A stretch of 64,000 nt of DNA from Wuchereria bancrofti. Taxonomy: Eukaryota > Nematoda > Chromadorea > Rhabditida > Onchocercidae. This document shows positions 15,188 to 28,100 of the stretch, piece after piece. Every line of letters starts with the position of its first letter. Positions within the stretch are counted from its first letter, which is position 1. Both the position numbers and the translations under genes were made by a program. Where the stretch lies: NCBI GenBank assembly GCA_005281725.1, contig SSBO01000007.1, forward strand, positions 1,432,402 through 1,496,401. Reading direction: 5' to 3'. The notes under the pieces are model-generated. The model did no database searches and was not told where the DNA came from. It worked only from the letters and a program-made list of their open reading frames with translations.

Positions 15188-16481
15188 ATGGGTACGTTTA
15201 CTGGTATTTGTTCTCGTCCTTACTACACTGTGAAGGTTACTGAATTTATATTTTTGGAAAGGAAAAAGGAAATATATCTTCGTGTTGCAAATTCAGGAAA
15301 ATCCCATATGTTCCAAATTTCTTAAAATTTAGAATTTAGATTCGAAATTTAATGTTAATTTTGATCCCAGCTGTGTGATATAACTCATTTATTAAGGAGC
15401 TAAAATAACTCAGACAGCATCTAGAAGAGATATAAGTTTTAAGCTATCAGTAGCAAAAAAAACCAGCCAATCAGCTCTGAGGAGAATATAGAAAAAGGGG
15501 AAATTAGCGGTGTGAAGCAGAGTTTCATGTTCAAGAACATGAAGACGTTAATGACACTGGTAGATCTTATCTGCGACAAGACCTATACAAGGCAATAGTC
15601 ACGACTTACCTTGAAGTAAGTGGTGCAAAGTATTTAGGAAATGCTAAAGCAAGATACTAAAGTTTACCAAAATTAGAAAAGCGAAATTAATCAGAGGGGA
15701 AGAAAGTATGACTTTTTTTTGGAAAGGGAAAGAGGAGGAGGAAACAACATACCTGTTATAAGAAATGTTGTAACAAATTATTATGGAATACATTTTTTGG
15801 TAAGGAGTACAAAGTGTGAAGTGTTCTTCATGTATTGTATTCTCAAAATAAGCATAAAAAAGCCAAACTTGAAGTCAAGGACTTTTCTGCCAGCAGAAAA
15901 GATAGTATATGTCCCCTAAATTTGAATGGAAATCGAACTGTTGCGACTTATGCTAGACTTGAATCTTCGCCAATTTATGTCAACCTTTTTGCTTCGTAAG
16001 CGAACTTTGTCCCATGTGCTTCACAAAAATGTGCAATTCATATCCATCTATCACTTTTTGGAGGACTGAATTTACTCGTAATAGTAAAGCAAAAAAAAGT
16101 AGCAATCCAGAATCCAAAATCCTGCTATTTCGGAAGGAAATATTACATGTATAGATTTTCCGGGCGATAAGATCACTTGTAGTGTACCCTATGTTGCTTC
16201 TCGAGCCAATCAATTGTTCCCAACATGTTTTTAAAGGTGAAATCAGCTCTTCTTGGTTTAATTTGAAAATACTTCGTGTGTGTTGCTTTTGTGTGGCATT
16301 AAAGTCGTATGTACATGAACACTCCTTGCTAAATTAATTTAAATAATGAATTAAATTAAATTTCTTTTAGTTACGATTGTTTCATGTGGAAATTACCGAT
16401 GATATTGCTAAGCATATTTCAATTAACGAACTGTTAAAAGTCATGAGAGAATTCTCAATCTATCAGTCTAGCAGCATTTAA
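15188..16481 (+). CDS. Small predicted protein, about 88 residues, unrecognised
   Basis: Three short open segments fit as exons: 15188-15235 (MGTFTGICSRPYYTVK), 15508-15615 (ends in a perfect GTAAGT donor) and 16371-16481 (acceptor TTTCTTTTAG, stop TAA). All three junctions are phase 0, and the segments have protein-like composition (FHVQEHEDVNDTGRSYLRQ; HVEITDDIAKHISINELLKV). A good acceptor lies 14 bases upstream of the ATG, which could receive a spliced leader. I do not recognise the family. The second and third exons are better supported than the first; the intron before exon 3 (755 bases) might hide a further exon. Confidence 0.35.
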
Positions 16482-17283
16482 GCCCAAATGAATAAACAAC
16501 AAATCATTTTATTTCCTTCAATGAATACTTCACAAATTTAGGCGCAATGAATTGATTGCTTGGCTAGTAATAAGTACTTAAATTTGTTTGGTGGGAATTT
16601 GTTGTCAGAAAAGTTCATTTGAATCTATTGCTTTCTTTTTACTACTTTGTCAGATAGCAAATGAAATGACAGAATCTTTATAGTCCTCTGATCTGCTTGC
16701 ACAGATACTATTTTTATTTGTCCTGATGCAAATAATTTATGAAATTCATCAAAACAGGTTGGTAGAAAGTCAGACTTTAATTGCTTGAAAGTTTCTAAGT
16801 TTGCAGTATTCAAAAGAAAGCATAATCATTGAATGATATAGGAATGAGAATGAAAATGAAAATAAAAATTTGAAATACAATGTTAAGAAAGAATGAAAAG
16901 TTGACCATTTATAACGTTTGATCACCTATAACGGAAGCATCCACTAATTCGTTTTTATTTTCTCTTTCCTAATTTAAAATTACTCTTATACTTTCCTTTT
17001 TGAGATTTGTTTTTTAGCTCTTTCACTGCTCTTAAAGTTTCAATCATCACTATTTTTAATAATGCAATAAGCAATCTATCAGGTCTGATAAACAGAAACG
17101 GAGTAAAGTGAATTAAGTTAAATAACATAATCAAATAGCAGTGAGTAATAAATTTAGAGATTTCAAAGCGTTAAAAAATTAAGAAATGAGGTTGCTCACT
17201 GCCTACGTATCACGCTAGCGATAAGCATCATTTATGATATGTCTGCTATGTTAGAGATGATGACAACATATTACCAGGAAAGC
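16482..17283. other. 3' flank of UDP-glucose dehydrogenase
   Basis: Between two convergent genes. An open frame at 16625-16813 on the minus strand (about 62 codons, containing FLPTCFDEFHKLFASGQIK) has protein-like composition but no supporting splice sites or neighbours; it is not called. The rest is AT-rich. Confidence 0.4.
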
Positions 17284-20200
17284 TTATTTGTAGCAGTTCT
17301 TGCATAACTGTGATGAAGCGATCCCGATTGCGGATACATTAAAACCAATCTCGCGCAATTTGTTGTGATCCAGAATGAGTCGGCCATCAAATATTGATGC
17401 CGGTTGCGCCATTGAGTTGAAAATATATCGATAGTCATAACTCTGGAAAATCCATGCCTTAATAACTCCCGACTTTTAAAATTCGTCTCACTTTCTTGTA
17501 ATATTTTAGATAAAATTCAGTATCAGAAACTGCAGAAAATTCAGCATCAGAAATTTAATAAGTATTTTGTCGCCGAATTCTTAATCCAATAAGGCTATAT
17601 GGTATTTAAAACACTTGTATAGAAAATTTTCCTTTCAAAAACCATGCAAGTTGGTGAACATAAGCAAATCTTGCTTAATAAGCACATCCATAATCTCAAC
17701 AAAAAGTAAGGAGCTACATAGCGGTACAAATAATAGACAATGAAAGACAACCCAAAAAAAGGAAAATTATAAAAATGTTAAAAAGATTCATGATTGACTG
17801 GCAAAGAAAAAAACATACTTTGAACTCGTCCCACTCAGTAAGCACAACTATAGCATGTGAATTCATCGCTGCTTCGTATGGATTCTTCGAGAATGTGAAC
17901 AGTCTATCAACTGAAAAAAAGTCACTAAATGATTTCCTTGTATATTACAAGTTCATCTTTTTCATAATAAATTCTTCACCATTCTGAATATCAAAAATAG
18001 ATCTTTTCCGAAAATTATTATGAAATTTTAAATAATAGTCATAGTAACTATGCCAGTTTTTTCAGTTATACTTCTTATCAAAAAGAAAAGAAAAATAAAG
18101 ATCATTTGTAAATGTAAAATAACACACTTGTAAGCAAACTACTTCCCTGCATAAAATGAATTCAAAAATATGAAATAAACAGAAACAACAAAAAGTAAAG
18201 ATGTGACGTATACCAGTTTCTTTAGAGGAAATTTGATTTAGTTCATAACGCATTTGCGATTCTGGTACTTTCGGATCATATACAACCAGTTTAGCATCTT
18301 CATCAAGCAAATACTTCACTATGTGAATAGCTGAGGATTCTCTAAGAAAGTTAGATTTATATACAGTAAGAGAATTAAGCTATGTAAGTGAATGGAATAA
18401 TCGGATTTTAAATTTAAACGCCTTGTGCTGTTGGTTAGTATCTTACATATAATTATAGACAAAAAATTTTCCAATGTTTAAGAAGGTACACCGAAGCTTA
18501 ATGAAATGTAAGATGAGATTTGTATCTTACATTATAACACTTTTCTTTGAGCTGTAAACGATGTCCACAGAATTTGCATAATTATTCCCACGATTACCCC
18601 CATTTTATGTCTAAATAAATGTGAAAACCTCGTGTCAGCAGTGTTTTTCTTGAAAGCAAAACCAAATACGGCGATTCTCTTATTTGATACCGTATTAAAC
18701 ATTTCAGAAATGATTTTATCAGCAAAACGTCTCCTTTGCCAATTATTGATTTCGACAACCTATAAATCACACCAATTTTAGGCTTGATTTTTAACTCTGC
18801 AACTCATTGATTTTTTTTTAATATGTGTAGAAAAAGAACTTGAGATTTCAAATTTTGGACCAAACTTGAAATTTTAATTAAATGATTATATAGAACCACA
18901 TATTTGTCACTATTTTATGCTTCCACTTTTCAGATATTCAGGAAAAAACTTTCCCATTTGACTTACTTGCAACCAATAATCAGCCACTTTGTGAAGATTC
19001 AAGGATCCGGCGAGATAAACAAGGCTTAAAACGTCTTTCTGAAAACAGCTACCTCCAAAGCCTAGAAAATTATTTCTGCACAATTAGAAGAAATCAACAA
19101 ATTTTTTCTTTCCAGCTATAAAGGGTAAAAATTTTAGTTAACTAACCAACACTGGCCTGAAGAAATTGATTCCCAATACGAGTATCTCGACCAATTGCAT
19201 AAGAAACTTCCCGTATATCAGCACCAGTTGCTTCACAGATCGCAGATATTGCATTTATGCTTGAAATTCGCTGTGCAAGGAATGCATTTGCTGCCTAAAA
19301 ATCGAAACGAGTAACACTGAAATGATTTCAAATCTTAGCTATTGATCTAAACATTAGTTTCTTTTGTTGAACTACTGGATTCATGACTTAAAACTAGTAT
19401 AAACACTTTGCTGATAAGAATGTACTTTGACTGCAGTATATTGTTTTCCTAGGCCAAAATTACTCTAATGAAAGAGAAAGACTTTGCAGTTAATGCTTTA
19501 AAAATGTCGTAAAACAAATATATTACTGGTCATATTGAAAAATTTATTAATTCTTAGTTCAAAGAATGTACTTGCCAGTTTCGACAGCTCTGAAGACCAT
19601 GTATTAGTAGTTATAATTCTCTCTCGTGGTACCCAATGCTCGTAAATTTGTATCAGTTGAGCCATAGCTGCCAAACCATCTGGAGAACTCTCACCGCCTA
19701 TTAAAACACGATCTGGATTTGCTAAATTGTTTATTGCTGTCCCTTCTGATAAAAACTCTGGATTCGATAATATCTGAAATTTTTAACAATGGAAAAATTA
19801 ACATGAGTACACAAGAGTATCTCGTTCTTTACGCTATGAAATCTAGACTGTGCTATGAAAAGAGTAACACATGGTTATTCTCAGTGAATGGGAGCAAAAG
19901 ATTCTAGGAAAAGACCTGGATATGCTTATTCGTTTTTTCTTCACCTTATAGTAGTACCTTCCAATAGAAACAATAAAGTTTATCGTTACCTGAAAGGAAA
20001 GTTGAGGATTTTTCTTCTGTGCTTCATTTAATATGGCGCTGATACTTTCAGCAGCTTTTACAGGCACTGTACTTTTCTCAACAACAATTTTCGGACCAGA
20101 AGAATATTCTGCTATGGCACGGGAAACAGATTCCACGTATTTTAGGTCGGGTGCCATACCCTGGAATTGACAGTTTTTTAAATTCATATATTAAATACTA

Positions 20201-20959
20201 GAAGTTGAAATTATTCTTCTATGTTTTATTCCTAATTATAAGACCTGTGTCGATGTAATACTTTCGATGTGAGCGACTTTATAAGCATTATTTTATTTCT
20301 CTCTGGGTACGATAAAAAATCTTTCTTGTACTTTACAAAAATATACCATGGCAAAACGAAATGTTAAAAAGAACTTTCGCACCTCATGTTACATTATTCT
20401 TCACTAAGATGACTGTCAACATTGTTAATAATTTCACTGTTTGCTGAAAAACGACATTTTTAAAATGGAATCTAAATTTCTCCATAAATTTGATGCTGAC
20501 TTTTCCTTTTCCATATGTTTTTGTTGGTGTATTAACGGACATGAAAATAAGTTGGGCATTTCGTATTGCTGATGGTATATCGTCGGAGAAAAAGAGATTC
20601 TTTCCACGACATGATTTCACAATTTCATCAAGATCTGGCTAAAAAGAACATTTGTAAATTACATATTGGACAAATCTTGAAATAGAATTTTAACTCCGAA
20701 AAAAAAAAAAATTAGAAAGCGGAAAATAACTAACAATTATTTGAAAAGTGTTCTAGAAAATGGTGAAATTATTGATGATAAGATTATGAACCTCAAAAAT
20801 AGGCAAATGATCTGAATTCCATTGCTTGATCTTTTCCGCGTTCATATCCACAACAGTGACTCGTATCTCTGGACATTTATAAGCGATCATGGCACATGTT
20901 GGCCCACCAACATATCCAGCACCCACACACGCTATGTTTTGAATCTTAAGTACCATCAT
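17284..20959 (-). CDS. sqv-4: UDP-glucose 6-dehydrogenase
   Basis: Cytosolic enzyme oxidising UDP-glucose to UDP-glucuronate with two NAD+, feeding glycosaminoglycan synthesis; SQV-4 in C. elegans. Exons from high to low coordinate: 20959-20792, 20638-20501, 20160-19990, 19773-19576, 19294-19147, 19061-18967, 18759-18629, 18341-18214, 17910-17819, 17442-17284. All phases join, about 475 residues, close to the animal family length. Motifs: NAD-binding [68 protein letters not shown]; the catalytic cysteine at about residue 280 in [36 protein letters not shown]; and FDGRLILD. The intron after 19576 begins GCAAGT, a GC-AG intron. The C-terminus lacks the longer tail of the human enzyme. Confidence 0.96.
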
Positions 20960-21008
20960 TTAATAAGATAAATTTTTTGAGTAAAGGAAACTACCAGTAA
21001 TCTCAAGC

Positions 21009-21525
21009 TCAGAAGATTGTTACAGAATCAAAAGATGTGTAAGATGTTACCTCAGTACACTTAACAACTATATTAGACACTACGGCCAAGTTCTGTACAT
21101 AAATGACAACGCTGATAGCAAGAATAACGATTAATACTGATAAAAAACTTTAGATTTAACTAACAATTGTAATAAGTTTGCTTTACAATTCCATGTATTT
21201 TTTTTGCATGGAATTGTATTTTTAATATTTTTTTTATGCCAAACATCATTTCACAAGTGATATCTCAAATCTTCTCGAATTTAGCTTTTTGAAAGCATGT
21301 CTAAAATGCAAGCAACTTTCGTGCTAAATTTCAAACAGTGCAACAATATCTGTATATATAGTCAGGTAATCTGTATATAAAAGATAAATTATAGCAAGTA
21401 AACAACTAACCTGTTGCATGAAAGCCATCTTTCTGATAAGGCAATAACCTTGACACTTCAGCAATAGCACTACCTACAGCTCTGTAATAACGGTACTCCA
21501 ACTCAGAATAGTACCAACAAGTCAT
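21009..21525 (-). CDS. Small single-pass membrane protein candidate just upstream of sqv-4
   Basis: Exon 1 (21525-21411) starts MTCWYYSELEYRYYRA and ends in a GTTAGT donor, phase 1. Exon 2 (from 21136, acceptor TTTTTTATCAG) opens with the hydrophobic segment VLIVILAISVVIYV. If read on to a stop it ends at 21009, giving about 81 residues, only 49 bases before the dehydrogenase ATG, an operon-like spacing. Alternatively exon 2 ends at 21051 (GAG before GTAACA, phase 0) and joins the dehydrogenase at an in-phase acceptor just after its first five codons (TACTTAAG before ATT), which would give a membrane-anchored dehydrogenase isoform. I do not recognise a family. Splice signals and the transmembrane segment are seen; the rest is inference. 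Confidence 0.4.
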
Positions 21526-23799
21526 TTGCAATGACTTGTACTGCAGAAGAATTTCAGCACAATCTTAAGATATTTTCAGTTTCTAAACTTTTAAGCAATT
21601 CCTTTGAAATGTCTCTATACCCTGGCCACATCAGAAAACAACAAATTGTCCTGCAACTTTACCCACACATTCCCCATTCAACCACAGCCCAAAGACATCC
21701 CATGACTCGGACATTTCAGTTTTTAAATTAAATGTAAGAGAAGAAGTGTGTGTGATGGGTAGTGTGTATTCTTGTCGAACTTCTATCTCCTTTTTCTCCC
21801 GCCCACGCCTCATTATGTCGTCCTTCTAAAAGTCGTCGTTAGAGAGACAATGTGTCTATGGAAATTGGATAGAATGAACTTTTAAACGAAATAGGAAATA
21901 AATTCGAATGAAATATATAGAATGTGAGGGAATCTGGAAGAAAAAAGAATGCAGTGTCAATGATATAGCAATGAATTATTAAAGAGAACGCTCAAAAAAT
22001 TAAAAATAATTGTGGAAAGAATTTTATAAACTGATTTCAGATTTTAGTATTTATTCTTTATTAATGAAGTAAAATGAGAATTTCTGCATTTGAATGAATG
22101 ATATTTACTAAGTCGTTCATTCATAAACAAATCTTGAAACGAAGTGAAAAACGGGAAATACGAAGAATAATTTTACTAATAATTGTTGGAAGTTCTGTAG
22201 AACAATGAAATCGAAACATTCAAATTTGAAAATCCAATTATTACAATCATTCAAAAAGAAGTTCTGAAAAAAACCTCTCTAATTTTCACAGTAACATTAA
22301 CAAAATAACAAAAGCGAGAACTAACTGTACTGTGATCTCTTCGATAGCCTCACTTTCTTCTGTTAGTTCTCACGTAAAACAAAGAAAAAATACCTTTGAA
22401 ATTTAGAATGAGCAAAATCAAAAAAAGAAATTAAAATTTATTTTCCTTTTCGAACTTTACAATGAATTGGAATTGAAATGGATTTAAAGACTTAAAAGAG
22501 AAGTATAATGTATTACGATTAAAGATTAGGGATTAAAGTAGTACATAAATGATCTTATTAAGCTACCATGCAGTTGGCTACGTCTAAAATGAATTCCAAA
22601 ATAATTATCGAGATGTAATTTCAACAGAAAAAAACTTCGACAACCCAAAGTTGGATAATCAGAAATGGAATGTTTGAAAATATGTAGGAAAATGTAAGCG
22701 ATTTGAAAATAATGCCATGAAAAGCTATTGAAAACAAGGAGAGAAACGAATTCCCCACATTGAATGTTCCCTACCCCATCAGTGTGATACGGGTACGGGG
22801 CGGGTTGATGTTAATTGATTGATCTCTCAATAACCCTTGTACACTGACCCTAATTTTCACTTTCAAATGAGCAATTTGATGTTAAAAATTCTCACTTTTC
22901 TCTTCCATTCAAAATAATTTGGCTTATGGAAAAATTCTATAAATTTAAAAGAGGAAACTGATGAGACAGAATGCATCAAAATATTGTATCTATGATTCAT
23001 CGATCATCAACAATAAAATATTTGGATTACTGGATAAATTTTATCAAATATTTATCCAGAAATTCAAATCTTTTGTTACCCTATGCCATCAAAAACATAA
23101 ATATTTCTAAGTCATATTATTTTTGTGTGATATGATGAAATATAAGTTGATAATTTTTTACTCTTATATTACTTCATGACAGATAAATAGATATCGTTCC
23201 TAAATAAACTCCCTGCTTTTTTTCTAGCTGGAATGATAGCGAAGATAATTATAGTTTTTGTATTTGATGAAATTATTTTTTTATTTGATAAAATATTTGA
23301 TAAAATTTATTCACACATATCAAACAAAGAAGTTAAAGTTAAATTCCAGACCTGTTCAGTTCAAATTTTTATAACATACACCACGGTTTTGAGTAAAAAT
23401 TATAACCCACCATTTTCATTTTTATAAAAAGTTATCAGAGAAGCTGAACAACGGGAAGAAATAGTTGGAAACAAAAATTGTTTAAGAATCATTCTCTAGA
23501 ATATGAGTTTGAAATAAAATATACAAAATTAAAGATAGAAGGCAAATAGTGCAAAGTCAGAAATGTCGGAAAATCGAAATTTATTACATATCGAATAATT
23601 GTACGTTGAATTCTAAAGATAGGAATTTGCAGACTAAAGATTTATTATTAAATATTCTTTAGACAATTATAAAACTCTTTTAACTTTATATCTCAAAGAA
23701 ATCATTTATGCAACATTCATCTTCCAATTGTAGCTGAGCTTATCTGCATTGTCTAGAATATCACAGTCCCTTAACAAAGACTTTTTGCATTGTTTAATT
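21526..23799. other. Gene-poor, AT-rich interval
   Basis: No supported gene. Probably contains the promoter of the dehydrogenase cluster near 21530. A short GC-richer patch lies at about 22750-22860. Open frames on both strands are short and low in complexity. Confidence 0.5.
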
Positions 23800-23809
23800 T
23801 GTTAAAAGT

Positions 23810-24116
23810 GCTTTAAATTTTACTGTAAGCTCTTCCAGTTTATGGCCAAAGTTAAATTCTATTGCGAAAAAATTGTTAGCTTTTTGTTCAGCTAATCTTC
23901 ATAAACCAAATCTACTTGCAGTGTCGAAATACTGTGGAGGTCTTCCAACCTGCATAATGTCATAAACCATCGAGGGTTGATCTTTAGTGACAGTAAGCTT
24001 TACTTTAGTTTGTCTCACTACCACAGTCTCTACTCAATGACGACTTACAGCAAATCCCAACCAAATATCTCCTACGGTCAACCATCTGTGATATATTTTG
24101 AAATTATCTAATAATC
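23810..24116 (-). pseudogene. Degenerate open frame interrupted only by two TGA codons, unidentified
   Basis: The minus strand from about 24116 down to 23810 reads for some 100 codons with protein-like composition (WLTVGDIWLGFAVSR; RQTKVKLTVTKDQPSMVYD; GRPPQYFDTASRFGL; FAIEFNFGHKLEELTVKF), broken only by two TGA codons. In DNA this AT-rich more stops, mostly TAA, would be expected by chance. There is no start or clear splice sites. It may be a decayed gene or a transferred fragment; I do not recognise it. Confidence 0.3.
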
Positions 24117-25116
24117 CTTACAACGTCGATCAATAAATTATATTTCAATTCGTTTGCATTAAGCAACCAATTATAAAGACTTCATCATCAATTTAAAAAA
24201 AGAAACTAAAATTTCTTAACAAGCAAAAATGTCCGCATTTAAAGGCAAAATTTCGGTGTCTTTAGTCAAATAACTTCCCACCAACCCACATCCTTTGGTC
24301 AGATAGCTTCTTGCTGATCTCAGCTTTTCAAACAATCTTCGGAATATCGTATTTTGGAACAGAGCAGTAGGTAGAAGAAATGTATCGTGTATCGAATCAT
24401 TCATTTCCAAATTAATTATTCAAAAAGGAACGAAGTACTTGTTCATTTTTGTTCGCTATTTCTATTTGGAGTAACATTCTTCATTGAAAAACATGAGGTC
24501 GATATTGGATTCAAATAAAGAATAAATATGAATAATTAACTTTTACCTTTAAACTTTTAGATATAACTATTAATCGAGATCTTTTTTTGCAAAATTCAAA
24601 TCGTAGTAAGCTTGTTTCATAACACTTTCTTTAAGAGTTTCAAATTTCAGTAAAGAATAAGAAAGGCAATATCATTTCATTACAACACTGAGGCAGTTTA
24701 TGATTTGCTTATTCCAAAAAAATTTGACTGTTATTATTAGCTGATTAGATTGTAATTATAATTGTAATTTATAAATCACTGATTGTAATTATAAATCACT
24801 TCAAGAGACTAAAATAGAATTACTTCTCAGCTAATTTATCAATTTGTTCTAAAATATAATCACTGCTTAGTAATTTATCAATTAAAAATCTAACACCGAA
24901 CAAGGCACCAACTTCACACCAAAAACCTACACAATAAAGAAATATCTGTTACATCTCAGTCCATCATTATCTCTAGTTCATTTCCTACTCTTAGTCTCCC
25001 AGCACGATAATCACTAATACTACTTCTATACATTCAGTGATAATTTTGGTCATTGTCATATAGGCCATATAATGCACAAAGAATAATTAATGAGCCATAT
25101 AATGTATAAAGAATAA
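24117..25116. other. 3' flank of colmedin
   Basis: AT-rich with short internally repeated pieces (TAATTTATCAATT and TGTAATTATAAATCACT variants at about 24750-24900). A 64-codon minus frame at 24216-24410 is not supported. The last part overlaps the 30-base tandem repeat at the colmedin stop. Confidence 0.4.
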
Positions 25117-25121
25117 TTAAT
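25064..25121 (+). repeat. 30-bp period tandem duplication at the colmedin stop codon
   Basis: The 28-base word GCCATATAATG(Y)A(Y)AAAGAATAATTAAT occurs at 25064-25091 and 25094-25121 with two differences. The second copy holds the colmedin stop codon (25117-25119), so the duplication extends from the end of the coding region into the 3' untranslated region. Confidence 0.85.
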
Positions 25122-28100
25122 CAGAATCTGAAAATGTGAACTGATCGGTTTGACCTTCTACACGGACATTTACACTCAATAATCGTTTCGAATCAAAGAA
25201 ATATAAGCGCCTATCTACTGGATTGTAATGTAACATGGTCATACCACCGTATGGATTATACCATTTCACATTTACATCTATTGTTTCATTCCTGAAAAGA
25301 CTTTCCTTTGAAATTGGTTAATATTCTTATTTTACAAAAATCAAAATTATGGTAGAACATTCTATTTCCATCTTATCTGAAAAGTAAACCTCTTAAGAGA
25401 AGCAATTCATCATTTCTCCACTTAATTGATAGTCGATTTTTCGTTATAAATAGGTTATCGAGCTGATCGATAAGTTAAAACAAAATGCGCCGATGTTTCT
25501 TTCTTGATTCGTTTTCGCAAAAGTAGAAGTGCAAATTGACTTACCTAAATAAATCATAAGCAAAGTTGACAACAGTATCCCGATCTGTGACACTTTTTAA
25601 TCCGTACAATATTCCACACATAATAAATGTCTCAGCTACACTTGTTGCATTCAATTCGTAAATGTCCCATGTTTGAACTACATGCATATCCTGAAATTGT
25701 AGTCCTAATAAAATCTGAATTAAGTCGTCAGTTGTAATATATCTCAAAAAAGAAAACAGCAACTGATAATTTGGACGCTGTCGAAAAACGTACGTGTGAT
25801 TTTCTTTTTTTTTGTAACAATAAATTAATAGCAAAAAAAGCTCAATGTAAATATTATAAATTGTTTTGTAAATTATAAAAAATATTATAAATTGGCTATC
25901 ATTGGTCATGATGAATTGAATTATGTATAAAGAGAACAAAAATAGCGTTTAAGAAAAATATCCATGGGCTGAAAAGTGGCCATAACAAATAACCTAGGAA
26001 TTCAATGAGATATACTTACTGGTTCAATTTTACTGACAGTAATATGTTGCATGCCAGATCGTACATAAGCTGCCCAAAGTCCATTCTCATCAGCAGAATA
26101 ATCAACATAATTATGGGGACGGTTATACAGCCATATGTCACGTTCCGTTTCATTGCAGTCCTTCAATTTAATGACATAAATAAATAATAATATGAACATA
26201 AATAATTGCTGCTCAGTAGTTGGTGAATGATAAAAATGAATTTAATGACCTTCCAGCGTCCGGAAAAATCTTGGCAAGAACAAATGATTCGGTTTAAAGG
26301 AAGAAGTGAATAGGAATTATCAACTAATTAATGTTAACAAATCCATCATGTTGATCGTCACAAAAGATTGCACCATCAGTTGATACTTCGTATTGTTTTT
26401 TATCAAACAAGCTGATTTTAATGAGTTAAGAATATTTCTTCAAATCTATTTGGCCATTTGATCAATATTTGGAGAGAAATTTTAGGAAAAGGAAGCATTC
26501 GCTCATATTTTTCATAAATCCTACAAATTAACACAAGTACCGAATTAATATAATTTGCTAGTTTGAGAAAAGTTTACCTCAAATGTATGATCTGGCTTTC
26601 TCGAACAATCTAGATATGAAATATCACCCAGATCTATTTGTACTTCATCAGTTGATTCTAAGTTATATTTCACTAACATGCTTGAGCTATGTCGGTGATA
26701 ATAATAAGAACCATTATAGATAATATTGCCTGTACCAGATGCCAAATAGTCTATGTAATACCTAAATGTTGAAAATTTTGATGTCAAAATATGAGTGACG
26801 CGAATCATTCTTTTAAATTAAAAAAATGAAAAGAAATAAAAGATTATGAGTTTCAATGGCGACTACTTTCGTATAAACGAATCCAAATTATGGCAGAGGT
26901 TGAAAATACTACATAGAAAATACTGTAATCGAGATTTATTTCCAATAACAAATTACGATACTGTAGAACCGCCTTCATTCGATTTCAGCATACGATTATT
27001 GGTAAGTAGAATTATACATAAGTTTCCACTGATGAATTGCAGTTATCTAATGATCTGCTTAATGCTTCCAAAAGTAAGTAGGAGTAAGTCCAAAAGTAAG
27101 TAGGAGAGTGCACAAATTATGATTTACAACAAACAAATGATTACTAATAAAAGTAATGAATTTTGTTCATCGAATGAATTCAAATAGGATTCAATATTAT
27201 GCAGTATCGATACTTGATTTTTTGTTTTTTATTCATTAGTTGTCTTTCATTTTCATATTCATAGAGCACCGGTGAAGCATAATCATCAGTTACCCATCGT
27301 CGTTCCGCCATTTCTTGATTGTAAGGTAAATTATCGCGCATCCACGAGCCAACGGCACTATACTGTGACTCAGCATGAAGTACCGGAATACCGACAGCAT
27401 TCAAAAGACAAACTAGAAATTAAAAAATGAGGTCGCTTTAAAAATAGAAGGAAAGATTAACATTTTTAGTAATATGAATCCAATATAGAAAGTAGCATTG
27501 AAGGATGTAATTATCGCTTGATTTTATAGAGAAAGACGTTATTCGCTTTACAAACTTTGCAAAAAAATCGCTGTTGTTATGTTTCAGCATTATAGAAAGT
27601 AAAATAATACTTCTTGACTTAATCAATTTTAACAAGTTCTTTATTAAGAAATGATAGTACTTTCGTATCACAAGAAATTGTCTTTCAGACCTCTTTTGTT
27701 GTAGCCAAGTGTTGGTGGGCCAAAGTATGGCTCAATTGTTGTGGAATCTTCAGTGAAATTTCCTCTTATCGTTGCATAATCCTCTGAAAGTTTTTTTTTT
27801 TTTTTGAATGGACTTATTTTCATTTGCATAACTAGTGAAAACTTTCTATCCAACAATTCTGGATGACACGATTTTAAAAAGGCTTATGATTGAAATGAAG
27901 AACTAGCAAATAAAAAAAAAAAAGTGATGGAAAAGAAGTGGCAATGCATTTTAACTCATGAAAAAAATGCCTTTGACATTGCAGATTCAAAATATTTTGA
28001 TACATTACATTGTGGCACATATTATTGTCAACCTGGTAAACTTAACGATGAAGTGGATTCAGATGGCGCTGTTGGTTTCTTCAATATTTTTGATGTAGTT

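Noticed and set aside
16625..16813. 62-codon minus frame with protein-like wording
   Set aside because: No ATG start, splice site or recognisable relative; lies in the 3' flank of the dehydrogenase. Kept only as a note.
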